Positions 30,420 to 41,196 of a stretch of 64,000 bases of DNA are shown here, in pieces. Under the pieces are notes generated by a model. That model saw only the letters and a list, made by a program, of their open reading frames with translations. It had not been told where the DNA came from and made no database searches. The stretch's first letter is position 1; each line of letters opens with the position of its first letter. Source of the stretch: Phanerodontia chrysosporium (lineage: Eukaryota > Basidiomycota > Agaricomycetes > Polyporales > Phanerochaetaceae); contig MJGA01000031.1 in assembly GCA_001910725.1 (NCBI GenBank), positions 124,001 to 188,000 of the forward strand. The letters are read 5' to 3'. The position numbers and the translations under genes were made by a program.

Positions 30420-33400
30420 GACGATAATGTGATGTTCTAGACAGAGTCTGCTTTCCGAGGTTGCATGTATTGATACCCCTAGGTAGACAGTTTTTGAGGT
30501 AATAATAAAATGCGGAAAAGCGTACAGAATATCAGACTTGTGAGGAATTGGCAGAGAGAAATCATCTGGCGAGAGGGATGCCCTTTGGCCAGATAATTTC
30601 TCATTGTCAAGTTCTCAATGACGGATGGTGACCAGAAACTGCTGCGAGAGCATGAAACTCACCCTGGATCCGGGTAGAATTCTGGATCGCAGCGGGACCA
30701 GAAACCGCCGTTGCTAGTGTGAGTCTAAATTTTGACTGATGGTGACCTTAGCGTGGGATCGACGACGCCCGAGTGCACTGCAGTGAATTTTTTTTGATCG
30801 TGTTACTGATGCCCAGGCCCTCGGAGAGCAGAGAGACAGTCCTGGGCAGGCTGTCTCCCTGTTCTCCTCCCTTTCGTGCACACAGGCTCAGACTCTCATT
30901 CACACCAGCCATGCTGGCCTCAGTAAGTGCATCTCTTAGCTGCTCATTTTCTCACTGCTCGTGGTCTTACTTCACTACAGACACCTCACTCTTTGGATTC
31001 ACACCCATTTTCTTGTCTACCTACCACGGCGCCGACACCTTTGCCACCCTCTCTCGCACCCGAAGACCGCCCGCGCGCACACAAGGGCACCACTCGGCGA
31101 CGCGCAGGCGCGAGCCCGCGAACGCCGTCTCGACGTCCGACCGCCTCACGACCGCCCTCCGTGCAAACCCGGCCAGCAGTCTTTCGTCTCAGTGCAGGCA
31201 CGACGGCAGAGCACGCGCATTCACATCGCGGTTCTACTCGGGCGTGTCGCGCGCGCATCGGCTCGCGCGGGGCAATCACCTCCGCTGCGCCCGTCCTTGT
31301 CACGTCTCCCGCCGTCCCGTCCCATGTACATCCGGCGCGCGGGACGGCTGCTGCCTCCCTGGCGAGTCGCGGCGCGCCGTCTCTCGCTCAACGTCCTGGC
31401 CGCTCGGCCGCCCTGCGAGACACCGACGCTCGGGCGAGCCGGTCCTTGCGAAGACAGCGAACGCTACTGCGGGGAGCGGTGCGGGTGTGAGCGACAGGGC
31501 GGCGACGGTGGCGGCGGTGAAAACACTCACCGCTGGGAGGGAGCGCACGGCGCGGCGCGGAGCGACTGCAGGCAAAGGCGGCGCCAGCACCGGGTTCCTG
31601 GTGAGTCTTGCTGCTGGTGTGCACGTCCGCGTCCGAGGCTGACCGTGCGGCCGTCGCGGTACAGGGGTGTTTTTGCCGGGTCGACTCGCCGCCGCCGGTC
31701 GACGTCCCCGCGAGGGCCGTGCGCTCGAACGAGCAGGCGAGAGCCTTCACGACGAGGTCTGCCGTGGACGGGCCCGTGCTGTCGCCGCGAAAGCCGCACC
31801 GCGGGCATCTTCCTTCCCTTCGTTGCAGCAGAGACTGCGCTGGCCCGACGAGGCGTGCACGTCCGCCGTCGAGAGGCGTGTCGCCAGCACGGGAGACAGG
31901 CGGTCTCGCCGCGTGCCAGGACGAGGGGCCGTGTCTCGAGACGACGGATCGATTTCCTGCGGCCGACGTGTCCGCGGCGTCGACTCTGCCCGGCGCCGCA
32001 CGAGGCGCGTCTGCAGCACCACCGGCCGCACAAGGCGACGGCTGCGGGGTGTCCCATTGGCGTCCACGAATGGCGGTCTTCACCGCGCGTCCGCGCCGAC
32101 ACGACGTATCGCCGTCCGGCGACCGGGCGAGGCTCGACTGGGGGCGTCTCGAGGGCGGTGTGCGGGACGAGTTTGGCGTCGTACGCTGCGCGAAACGGCG
32201 TGCCAGCATCGCCGATAGACGGAAGAGCCGCGCGGGTCGTGTAGCGGCGAGACCTCCGGCGACTGGTGTCTATTCTGCGCCGAGACGACGTATCGCGTTC
32301 CGGTGGCCGGGTGTGCGACGTCTCTTGGTGCCTCGGGTGTCCTGGAGGTGCGTCCTGCGTCTTCAAAGCCGCGCTGGCGAGCACTAACAGCAGTACAGCC
32401 CGGGGCACGGCTGGAGAGGGCTGGCGCAGCCAAGGGCGTCAGCTGCCAAGAGCGACAACTCGGCGCAAGTGTACGCACCATCGCAGGGCGCAAGAGAGGA
32501 GCGGCGGGCGAGCTGCGGCGAGAGTTGTCGAGGTCGGAGTATGGGCGTCTATTTTGCTGCGACGCGATGTATCGCGTTCCCGCGAACGGGGTCGGGGCAT
32601 GTAGGTTTTGAGCTTCTGTAGGGCATGTATGGATGCGGGCGTCGTCGTGCACGCCGGTGCTGGTGCCTTTGCGTGGCTGACACATGAGGGAGAGCGCAAA
32701 CGCGCGGGATGGAGACGACGACTCACGGGTGCGTCCCCAACTGCCGTGCAGAGTCATGCTGACGGTCCCTCCAAGGAAATAGACGTCCGAGCGGGGCCAT
32801 TCGCTGGCGTGTTTGGAGGTAGAGGGCACGGCTGCGCGAGCCAGTGCGGTCTGTGAGCCATGGGAAGCGCATAGAACGAGTGTGGACACTCACCGAAGCG
32901 CGGGTCGTTTGCAGACGTGCAGGGCGGAAGAGGACGGTATGCCGGCGATGGAACGCACTGCGTGTGCCGCGAGCGACAGGGCTTGGGCGGGGACGAAGAG
33001 GGGGCCGATGCCGGCGGGATATCTTGTGAACTCAGCTGCCGGCGGGATATCCTGACAACTCAGCTGACAGCCGACAGGATATCTGAAAACTCAGCGGGAT
33101 ATCCTGACAACTCAGCAGGATATCCTGACAACTCAGCGGGATATCCTGACAACTCAGCAGGATATCCTGACAACTCAGCGGGATATCCTGACAACTCAGC
33201 GGGATATCCTGACAACTCAGCGGGATATCCTGACAACTCAGCAGGATATCCTGACAACTCAGCGGGATATCCTGACAACTCAGCAGGATATCCTGACAAC
33301 TCAGCGGGATATCCTGACAACTCAGCGGGATATCCTGACAACTCAGCGGGATATCCTGACAACTCAGCGGGATATCCTGACAACTCAGCGGGATATCCTG

Positions 33401-33728
33401 ACAACTCAGCTGGCAGAGTCTCGTTTGTAGGTCGTGACGATCGAGCGAGCGTCGCGGAGCCCTCGCAGTTCGCCGCGCGGGCGTTATGTAAGCAGACGCG
33501 CGTCGTCGAGAAACGATCAGCGATCTGCTTTCCAAATGTGACAACTTGTCTATCCAGCCTGAAATGAGATTCGTAGCGTTCGTGTCTACAGCGTGTAGCG
33601 AAAGTCGGGCGCACGGTCTCCGAGCCCGCGGATCTCCTCGGGCGTGAGCCGGATGCCCTTCTCCTCCATCTCCTGCACGAGCTTGTCGCGCTGCGCGTTG
33701 ATGCGCGTGTACAAGTAGCAGACGAGCG
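30420..33728. repeat. segmental duplication, copy 2
   Basis: Partner of 1-3023. It is longer because a 21-bp minisatellite has expanded within it (33016-33412) where copy 1 has a single unit (about 2685-2710), and because of small indels. Here the duplicated DNA is contiguous with the full transporter gene at 33586-36238, so this copy has the ancestral arrangement. Confidence 0.9.
33016..33412. repeat. 21-bp minisatellite, about 18 units
   Basis: The unit is GGGATATCCTGACAACTCAGC. Fifteen regular units run from about 33095 to 33410, preceded by three degenerate ones. Units vary at one position (GCGGG or GCAGG), in the order G A G A G G, G A G A G G, G G G. The first twelve are therefore two copies of a 6-unit, 126-bp block. 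Since 21 is a multiple of 3 and the unit has no stop in several frames, long repetitive peptides appear on both strands (NSAGYPD plus, LSGYPAE minus). These are by-products, not proteins. It lies about 175 bp 3' of the transporter stop. Confidence 0.95.
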
Positions 33729-36238
33729 GGAGCGCGACGAAGCCGATGCCGACGAACATGAGCTCGAGGCCGTCTGTGCGAGTGTGAGCAAGCCAGCACG
33801 CGCGGAGAGACGATGACAAGCGTACGGCCGAGTACATATCGTGGCGCGTCTTGCGAGCGGTAGATGTTCGACGCGATGGCTGCGTCGTGTTCAGCAAGGG
33901 TCGCACCGAGCTTTTAGAACGCGTACCTCCCGCAAAATTCCCAATGCCGATGTGCAGCGCCATGCCTACACCGCGCTTGTACTGGCCCGCCAGGTTGTTC
34001 CCGAGCCTGTGCCACGCTGCGTTAGCGACACACCCGCCCTGGCCGGCTATATTGGACGCACCACGCGACGACACCGGGGAACGCCGCGTAGGACCCGGAC
34101 ACGCAGAAGAACGTGCCAAAGTACTTGACGCCGATCGGCGCGTGCGAGATGTTGATCGCGAAGCCGATGAGGCACATCACGAGGCCCGCGAGGATGAACG
34201 GGTACCGCTTCTTGACGCGGTCGGACCAGATGGCGAAGACGAGCAGGATGATGGCTTGGGATGCTCGGTCAGGGGTGGAGAGGGGTAGCACGTGGAGGGG
34301 ACGTACTGGCGCAGACGTATGGCGGGACGGTGAGCAGCTGGCTGATGGCGGTGTCGAAGCCGAAGCTAGAGGGCCGGTCAGCATGCGCGTGCTGCCCTGG
34401 CAGGCAAGGCGTACCCGTTGATGATAGACCTGTGTCCGGTGCGGTAAACGTCAGTGATCCAGAAATGCGACCAGATGAGGTCGTCACGTACGGCAGGAAC
34501 AGCGAGATGCCATACACTGCGGCCCGAGGTCAGCCACTCAAGAGCAGGCGGAGCTCTGCAGCGACTTACGCGGCCCAATGATCGACATGTACACCAGGAT
34601 CTGCAGCCAGACCTGCCAGTCCATGAACGCCGCCCAGACATGGCGCATCGCGAACGTCTCGGTCTCGCCGACGGACGAGTTGTCGTACTCTGTGCGGGGG
34701 CGGTGAGTGGGGGCGCCGCGCACAACAGGGGCAGGGGGCGCACTCTTTTTCCAGATGACGTACGCCTTCTCCTCGGGCGTGAGGAACTTGGCCGTGTCCG
34801 GGAAGTCGACGAGGACTGGCGGGCATTCAGTTTCGCTGAGACGCGGAGGCAGAAAGAAAGGGAGGCACGAACTGAAGAATGCGAGTATGCCGACGCACAC
34901 CGTCGCTGCGCCTTCGATGATCTGCGGGGTCGCTACGATTCAGACCGCGCCTCGCAACCGATCATGCGAACGCACGAAGATCCACGACCAGCCGAGCTTG
35001 CCGTCAATGCCGCTCATGAACGAGATCGCGAACGCGAGGAGACCCGAGAACGCGCCTGCAGAGCCACACACAGTCAGCAGTGTGCGTTTTCTTAGTGTCT
35101 GTCACAGCCGCACGCACCAGCGACGGTCGCGCCTCCGTAGAAGATCCCGATGCGCCACTGGAGCATGTGCCGCGGGTACCAGATCGACAGGCTGGCGCTG
35201 CGCATCAGCACGGTGGCGGCGCGCGTCACGCGGAGGCGCGGGGACGCACTAGTACACCACGCCGGGGAACAGGCCTGCCTCGGCGATGCCGAGCGCGACA
35301 CGGGTCCCGACGAGGTCGGCGTAGCTGCGTGCGCACGTGCGTCAGTCGCGGCGCGCGGGGCAGCCATGGCGGACGGGGACGGCACCTCTTGTCGAGCCCC
35401 ATGAGCGTGCTGCGGGCCAGCCCAGGGACGTGTCAGCGGCAGGGTCTGCACGGGAGTGTGACGGCGCGACATACACGATGATGCCCCACACGATCTGTCG
35501 TGGCTGTCAGCGGCAGCGTGCCAATCCAGAGATGCGCGCAGACGCACTGTGATGCCCGGAAGCCACCTGCGCGGGGCCGCCGCACATGAGAAGTGACAGG
35601 CGCACGAGGGGGTTCCCGCGGGACGTACCTTGATGGGCGGAACTTTTTCAATACTAGACTGTCGGCGTGGGAAGGCCACCGCTGAGTGGACGGGTCTCGT
35701 GCGCGGAGGAGATGTCAGAGCTCACTTTGCGGGGCATTCGAAGATGCAGTAGGGCTGTAAAGTCGCTGTGAGAAGGCGATCTGCCAGTCATGAGGTTGAA
35801 CATACGACGAAGTACATAGTCTGGTGCAAACGTTAGGTGTCAATTTGGCCTGTGATAACAGGAGCATACCAGTGCAATGTTGTACTTGTTACCGGTCAGG
35901 TGCAGCTGGGACGTCAAGCCTTGCAGCTTCGCATTGCCTGTGCAAACACCTCAGCCAATGTTGCATCGTAAACGCCAGCGAGACGCACCAATGTTTCCTC
36001 TGTCGAGGAACGAAAAGAGGTACATCAGGGTCAGGATGGGCATGAGCCACAGGTCGACCTTGCGGTAGAGCGCCCTCTCCTGCTCGGGCGTGAGCTTCGG
36101 CGGCGGCGGGAGCTTGCTGTCGCCGCCAAAGTCGAGGTCATGGGAGTGCGCCCCCGTCGAGACGGTCTCGATCGCCTCCTCTGGTATCGCCTTCTCGTCC
36201 ACGCTGGCCTTGTCGGGCGCGTGCGGGCTCTCGGGCAT
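33586..36238 (-). CDS. MFS transporter, Dal5/allantoate permease-like (copy 1)
   Basis: Multi-exon gene from ATG 36238 to stop TAG 33588-33586. Exon 1 ends in WLMPILTLMYLFSFLDRGNIG, the first helix and loop signature of the anion:cation symporter family (allantoate, nicotinate and tartrate carriers). Splicing continues to NAKLQGLTSQLHLTG, ECPANLVLKKFRPSR, WLPGITV, RVALGIAEAGLFPGVVYY, LSIWYPRHMLQWRIGIFYGG and, after many short introns, the tail GDRAPDFRYTL. Family proteins have 12 membrane helices and sit in the plasma membrane; the substrate cannot be read from sequence. Exon 1 here runs straight through DRGNIG, while the two paralogues in this window carry an extra intron there. Its 3' end and downstream DNA are duplicated at 1-3023. 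Confidence 0.88.
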
Positions 36239-37039
36239 GCTGGCGGCAGGGCTTTTTCGCGGGTTTCGGTGCGCGGTGCGGCGTAGCAGAAGCGAGGGCG
36301 GGCGCAGACAGAGGAGGCCTGGGGGCATGCGCGCGGGCGTGCGCCCTTTATACATGGCGTGCGATGGCGTGTCGCAGGGCCCTAGGATCATGTGGGGTGC
36401 GCGAGCCCCGATGGCAGGCCCCGCAGGATGGTGCGGAGGCCCGAGGCGCTGGGCCTGTGAGAGCGGTTCCACGCCCCGCGGGGCGCGTCCGCATCTTCTT
36501 GCGAGCCAGTGTCCAGCATAGGCAGCCGGCCATCCTGTGCGCTGCACCCCGCGTGTGAATGCCCTCGTGCGCCGCCCATGACTGTCGCGCAGTCGCGGAG
36601 CCGTTGGTGGGCAGCCAGGCGGCAGACCCGCCGGCCACTGTGCCAGGATGCTCGTGTCAGAGCCTTGACATTCCCGAGATAGACGCAACGAGACAACGCA
36701 CCTTGGAAGATTCATTTTGCTGTCTCTGCTGCCGGTCACGGGGAGTCGCGGACTCTCGTGCTGCACGCGGCCTGTCATTGCTTGGCAGCCTTTGAACAAA
36801 TGACAGCTCAGATTTCAGCCCCATGGATGAAAACTGTGGATAGGGACCCTATACTGAGTCAGTGAATGGTCATCCATATGAGGTGGCACCGGTGTCCCTA
36901 TCGAACGACCGTCGACTGTGTGGAGAGTGGACAGGTGCTCCTGGCCCGGGGCAGCGTCTGCATCAGCAGCCACGCGAGCGACACGTGGGAGTCGCCCACA
37001 CGATCACTTCCGTGTCTTCCGTTGACAAGGCTTGTTCAT
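36239..37039. other. upstream region of MFS copy 1, no gene seen
   Basis: Shared upstream space between the transporter and a possible fragment further right. No convincing reading frame or motif. Confidence 0.5.
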
Positions 37040-37063
37040 AATCAGGTATGTATGCATCAATCG

Positions 37064-37415
37064 TCAGCAGTCGGGATCCTCAGCAGCAGCTCTGCAGGCT
37101 AGATCTTCGGACCCCGTGTTCTCACGGTCCATGTCAGGGTCAAGCCATGGTGGTGAAAGGAACTCACTCGCGGGCCCGTCTTGACGCAGAACATCGAAAG
37201 GGTGACGAAGGTTCAGCTCCATGTCTTCGGGAACACATTCGCCTCGAGGATACTCTATCGGTCCAGAATACATAGCGGCGAGCCTCGTACCTGACCTTTG
37301 TCCTTTACACCCTACTCCGACCGTGCGCGACCATTGCTCGAGAGCGGAAGTCCTGCAGCCAGGGAGATTCCTCAACGCGACCAAGCAGAGACTCGAGCAC
37401 TTCCTGGTCGTCCAT
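37064..37415 (-). pseudogene. short unknown gene or fragment
   Basis: The minus strand from ATG 37415 reads MDDQEVLESLLGRVEESPWL and continues to a GTGTAA donor-like site. A second segment (about 37275-37155) contains ELNLRHPFDVLRQDGPA and a GTGAGT donor. I cannot join the two in one frame. A similar pair (DDQGVLESL near 5520, and a segment with ALWKHPFVLGEPDDPL near 5340) lies upstream of the chimeric gene, so both may be remnants of one family. Function unknown. Confidence 0.3.
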
Positions 37416-37824
37416 CCATTACAGTGTACAGGCAAATCGAGTTCAAGGTAGAGTGCCATGCGAGGCATGCTAGCAGTGTCACGGATATGTCGGTACCATT
37501 TGACCTCGCTGCCCTTCGAATGTAAACGTACATGACACATTCTGCCCTTACGCGAGACTGGCTATGGCTGGTTTCAGAAGGCCGTCAGACATACATAACA
37601 TCAGCTCGCGCAGTAGAGAAGCTTTCAGAGCCCGCCTGCTGACGTCTGCCCTTGGCCCAAGACAGGAAGAGGAATACTCATTTGTGAGTCGGAAGCTCGC
37701 TATCTCGGGAACTCCCTTGTATCTAGGTTTACTCTCATGCGCTATATGATCCTCAGACACACTAGGCACGCACACTCGCACACCCCTGTCTTGCGCTATT
37801 CGTTGTGCCCTCGACGTGCTAGCG

Positions 37825-38803
37825 ATGGTTCACTACTCGCCTACAAAAGCCGAAGTTCTGGAGGCAGCGACCTCTGCGATCTCGATCTTCGCGATACATG
37901 GCCTGTCATGCTACCTCGTTGGCGGCGTAGCATGTGCTCTCTATGGAAATAGTCGCACCCCAGAGGTGCGTTCCTCAATCTGCGTATCTGGAGCAGAGAT
38001 TGACGCAGTTGTAGGACGTGGACCTCGTCGTCAACACACTGAGCTACAGCCAGGAAGCCCTGAAGAGGCTCCTCGAAGATCACCCGGGATCAAAGTTCTT
38101 CACCGTCGCAGCGCGCACACCCGGGGCGACGTACAGGGTGTGTATGCTCGCCGTGTCATATTTCGTAGGCTGACATCTCCACACTGTTCAGGTACTACGG
38201 TACAGGCTCGAGGGCGGCTACAGCACCTATCGCAGCTGCAAGGTCGATGTCCTGCAGCCTGGGATCATGAACATCCCCTCAGTCGCGTCCGCGCGCGCAC
38301 TGCGCATCAACGGTCTCCCCGTCATGCCCCTCATCCCCCTCATGCTGCTCAAGCTGCAGGCATGGGAAGACCATCGCCGCGCCACGCAAGCCTACCAGAT
38401 CCAAAAGCAGTACACCGATGCGCACGACCTGGCGCGCCTCCTCCCGATAGCCGTCCGTCGCGGCGACAGCATGGCTACCGCGGGCGGGATGCCAGAGGCG
38501 TTTGTGAGGGAGGCGAAGCGGCGGATCACAACGTACCTGGTGCATTATCCAGAGCAGGAGAAGCACTGGAAGGCGGTCGGACTGGAGGCCAAGCCCGGCC
38601 CCGCTGTCGTGGCCACACCTCGCACTAGCAGTGTGGCGCGGCCGCAATCCGGTATCGCAGGAGCAGGCCCACGTCGGACCGCACCCGAAAGGAGTGCAAT
38701 CCGCCCTCTGAGCACATGGCTTGCTGGCATGCGCGGGTCTACGATGGACGCGACGCCCACCACGACAAGTCTTGCTTCCGATTTTGACAACCTTAGGCTG
38801 TGA
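37825..38803 (+). CDS. nucleotidyltransferase-fold protein
   Basis: Exons 37825-37965, 38015-38137 and 38192-38803, with introns of 49 and 54 nt. The frame is kept across both, giving about 290 residues. The N-terminal part has the pol-beta/minimal nucleotidyltransferase signature: YLVGGVACALYG, then RTPEDVDLVVN, where the aspartates of D-x-D would bind metal. A helical core follows (LPVMPLIPLMLLKLQAWEDH and DAHDLARLLP). The overall pattern resembles AbiEii-type and other stand-alone transferases in which nucleotide and target are unknown. The C-terminal 90 residues are Ser/Thr/Arg-rich and probably unordered. ATG 37825 is chosen because it is the first ATG in frame before the conserved part; it is preceded by GCG. 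Confidence 0.75.
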
Positions 38804-39197
38804 GATCTTCGGATCGGACGAGGCAGACGGAATGTTGCCAAGATATGATTGTGTCTATCATGTCAGCCTCGTGGGTTTGCGAACAGAATTTCGGCCGCAA
38901 GGTGACTGTTGGTTTGAACCCGGGGAAGGAAAGGACCAGCAGTCCAAAGCCGCTCACTGAGCGTCGCTCCTCCAGACGCGAGCTCAATGCTTCGACGCCG
39001 CCCCTCCAGGGACCCAAACAGAGTAAAACGAAACAATCCAGAGCATTGCAAGCTAGTATACAACAGCAGTCATGAGTACACAACATCGTAAGCGGGCGTG
39101 GACAGCAAAAGTGCAGCAGGATGCAGGCGTATTATGCGGTTACAGTACATGTGCGGGCGTAGCGGGGCAGGAGGCAGGGGAGGCGCGCACGGGGCCT
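38804..39197. other. intergenic, convergent genes
   Basis: Lies between the transferase (plus) and the sugar porter (minus), which converge here. No feature is seen. Confidence 0.5.
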
Positions 39198-41196
39198 TCA
39201 GGCCTTTTCGCTGTCGCTCCGGACGGAGACCTCGTCGTGCGGCAGCGCGTGCGCGATCTGGCGCTCCTCCTTCTCGATGTCTGCGCGCCGCTTGTCCGCC
39301 TGGACGGCGCCGAAGATGATGTCCATCTCCTCGAGCGAGCGGCCCTTGGTCTCGGGGATGAGCCTGGGCAGAGGTGTGCGTCAGCGACATCCGCCCTGTG
39401 TTTCCTGCGGGGCCCACTCACAGGCTGAAGACGGCCATGCCGCCGATGTTGATCGTCGCAAACATGAGGAAGATCTTGTAGCCGAGCGCGGTCTTCATGT
39501 CCGGCGTCCACTTCGAGACGATGAAGTTGAAGAACCACTGCGACGCGCTCGCCGTCGCGAGCCCAAAGTGGCGCGTGCGCGTCGGGAAGATGTCCGCGAC
39601 GTACACCCACGGGAGCGGGCCCCAGCCCATCGAGTAGAAGCACACGTAGATGTAGAGCATCGCGGCCATCGCCTTGCTCGCCGTGGGCGGCTTGAAGCCC
39701 GGCGGCGGGTTCGCGGGCGGCGGGAACGACTTGAGGAGCGCGCCGATGATGAAGAAGAGCGTGCCCATGCCCATCGCGGAGATGAACAGCGAGAGCTTGC
39801 GCCCGAGCGTCTCGACGAGGAAGAAGACGAAGAGGCTCGTCGCGACGAGCTTCACGATGCCGTAGATGCCCGACGCGAGCAGCGAGTTCGACGTGCCCGT
39901 GTAGCCGATCTGCGCGCAATGGCGCGGGTGAGCGCGCGCACATCATCGGAGCGGGGGCGGAGGCGGCTCACCGACGAGAAGATCTGCGGCGCGTAGTAGC
40001 TCACGCTGTTCTGGCCGCACCACTGCTGGAAGAGGAAGATCACGATGGCGATGACGAAGCGGATCCAGTTGCCCTTGCCGAAGAAGGCCTCCTTGAGGCC
40101 GAGGCCCTCGCGCGCGGCGCGCTCCTCCTTGATCGCGGCCTCGATCTCGGCGTATTCGTGCAGGATCGACTCGTGGTACCGGCCGTCGGCGGTGAGCGGG
40201 AGGCGGCGGAGGTACGAGAGGGTGCTGAGGGCCTCGTCGTTGCGGCCCTGCTGCGCGAGCCACCGCGGGCTCTCCTTGACCGTGAGCAGGCCGACCGCCA
40301 TGATGCCGGACGGCACGAGCTGCATGCCAAGCGGTATCCGCCAGACGTTCGGGCCGGTCTTGATGTGCAGAGAGATGCCGACTGGATGGGAACCGCCGTC
40401 AGCTGCCAGCTCAGTACAGGGGTGGTGCGGGAAGGCGAGCTTCGCGGGGTGATTGCGGTAGGGGGCGGCGGCACCGAAGGGATTTACTCACGGTTGATCC
40501 AGTAGCTGAGCATGACTCCGATGGCGACCATGATCTGGAAGAGACCAGTGATACGCCCGCGCACCTCCTTGGGCGAGCATTCGGACACGAAAGCAGGGGC
40601 GACGGCGGAGATGGCACCGATGCCGAGACCAGCAATCACACGGCCGGCGTAGATGTAACCCAGGCCGCGCGAGCCGCCGGCCACGGTTTGGAGGATCTGG
40701 GAGCGAGGGATTTGAGCGAGCAAGGCCTTTTGCGGAGCTAGAGGTACGCACCGCTCCAACAGCGAAGACGAGGGTGAACGCAAAGAGCGTCCATCGCCGG
40801 CCGATGTACGAGCTGATGGGCGCGCTGCCGAGGGCACCGAAGAACGCGCCCGCTTGGAGGACAGAGACGATATTCGAGGAGATGTCGTTGGCTTTCTTTG
40901 TGTTCCCTGCGTAGCCAAAGTGCTCTTCAAAGTACGGCTGTGTGACGACGCCTCCGCCGACACCGCTGTAAATTCGGAGAAAATGGGCTTCTGTCGCGGG
41001 ACGGGCTGTAGCGCGGGAGTATGACGTACGTATCGTAGCCAAAGAGGACGATGCCCCAGTATACGACGAACGCGAGCCCTGCCGGCCAAGCAGGTGTGAG
41101 GAAGGTGTCGTGCGAGGCAAACGGCTACGTACAGTAGACCCTTATGTTCTGGAAGACGCCTTGCCTGGACGAGCCAGAGTCAAAGTAAGTGTCCAT
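39198..41196 (-). CDS. MFS sugar porter, quinate-permease-like
   Basis: Exon 1 starts at ATG 41196 (MDTYFDSGSSRQGVFQNIRV) and is spliced at GTACGT. The next exon gives LAFVVYWGIVLFGYDT. Further signatures in order are GALGSAPISSYIGRRWTLF, GRVIAGLGIGAISAVAPAF, ECSPKEVRGRI, KESPRWLAQQGR, FQQWCGQNSVSYYAPQIF, FFLVETLGRKL, YSMGWGPLPWVYVADIFP and PETKGRSLEEMD. This set defines the sugar porter family, with the R-x-G-R-R loop and the PESPRWL and PETKGRS motifs. The WGQNS...YYAP version is frequent in quinate and related carriers, but substrate is not proven. The stop is at 39200-39198. Twelve membrane helices are expected, and no damage is seen. Confidence 0.9.

Noticed and set aside
33016..33412. 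CRISPR-like array
   Set aside because: Units are directly adjacent with no spacers, and the genome is fungal.
32917..33567. A 216-codon repetitive protein (NSAGYPD repeats) and minus-strand counterparts
   Set aside because: It arises because the minisatellite unit is 21 bp and stop-free in several frames; flanking sequence is not coding and copy 1 lacks it.
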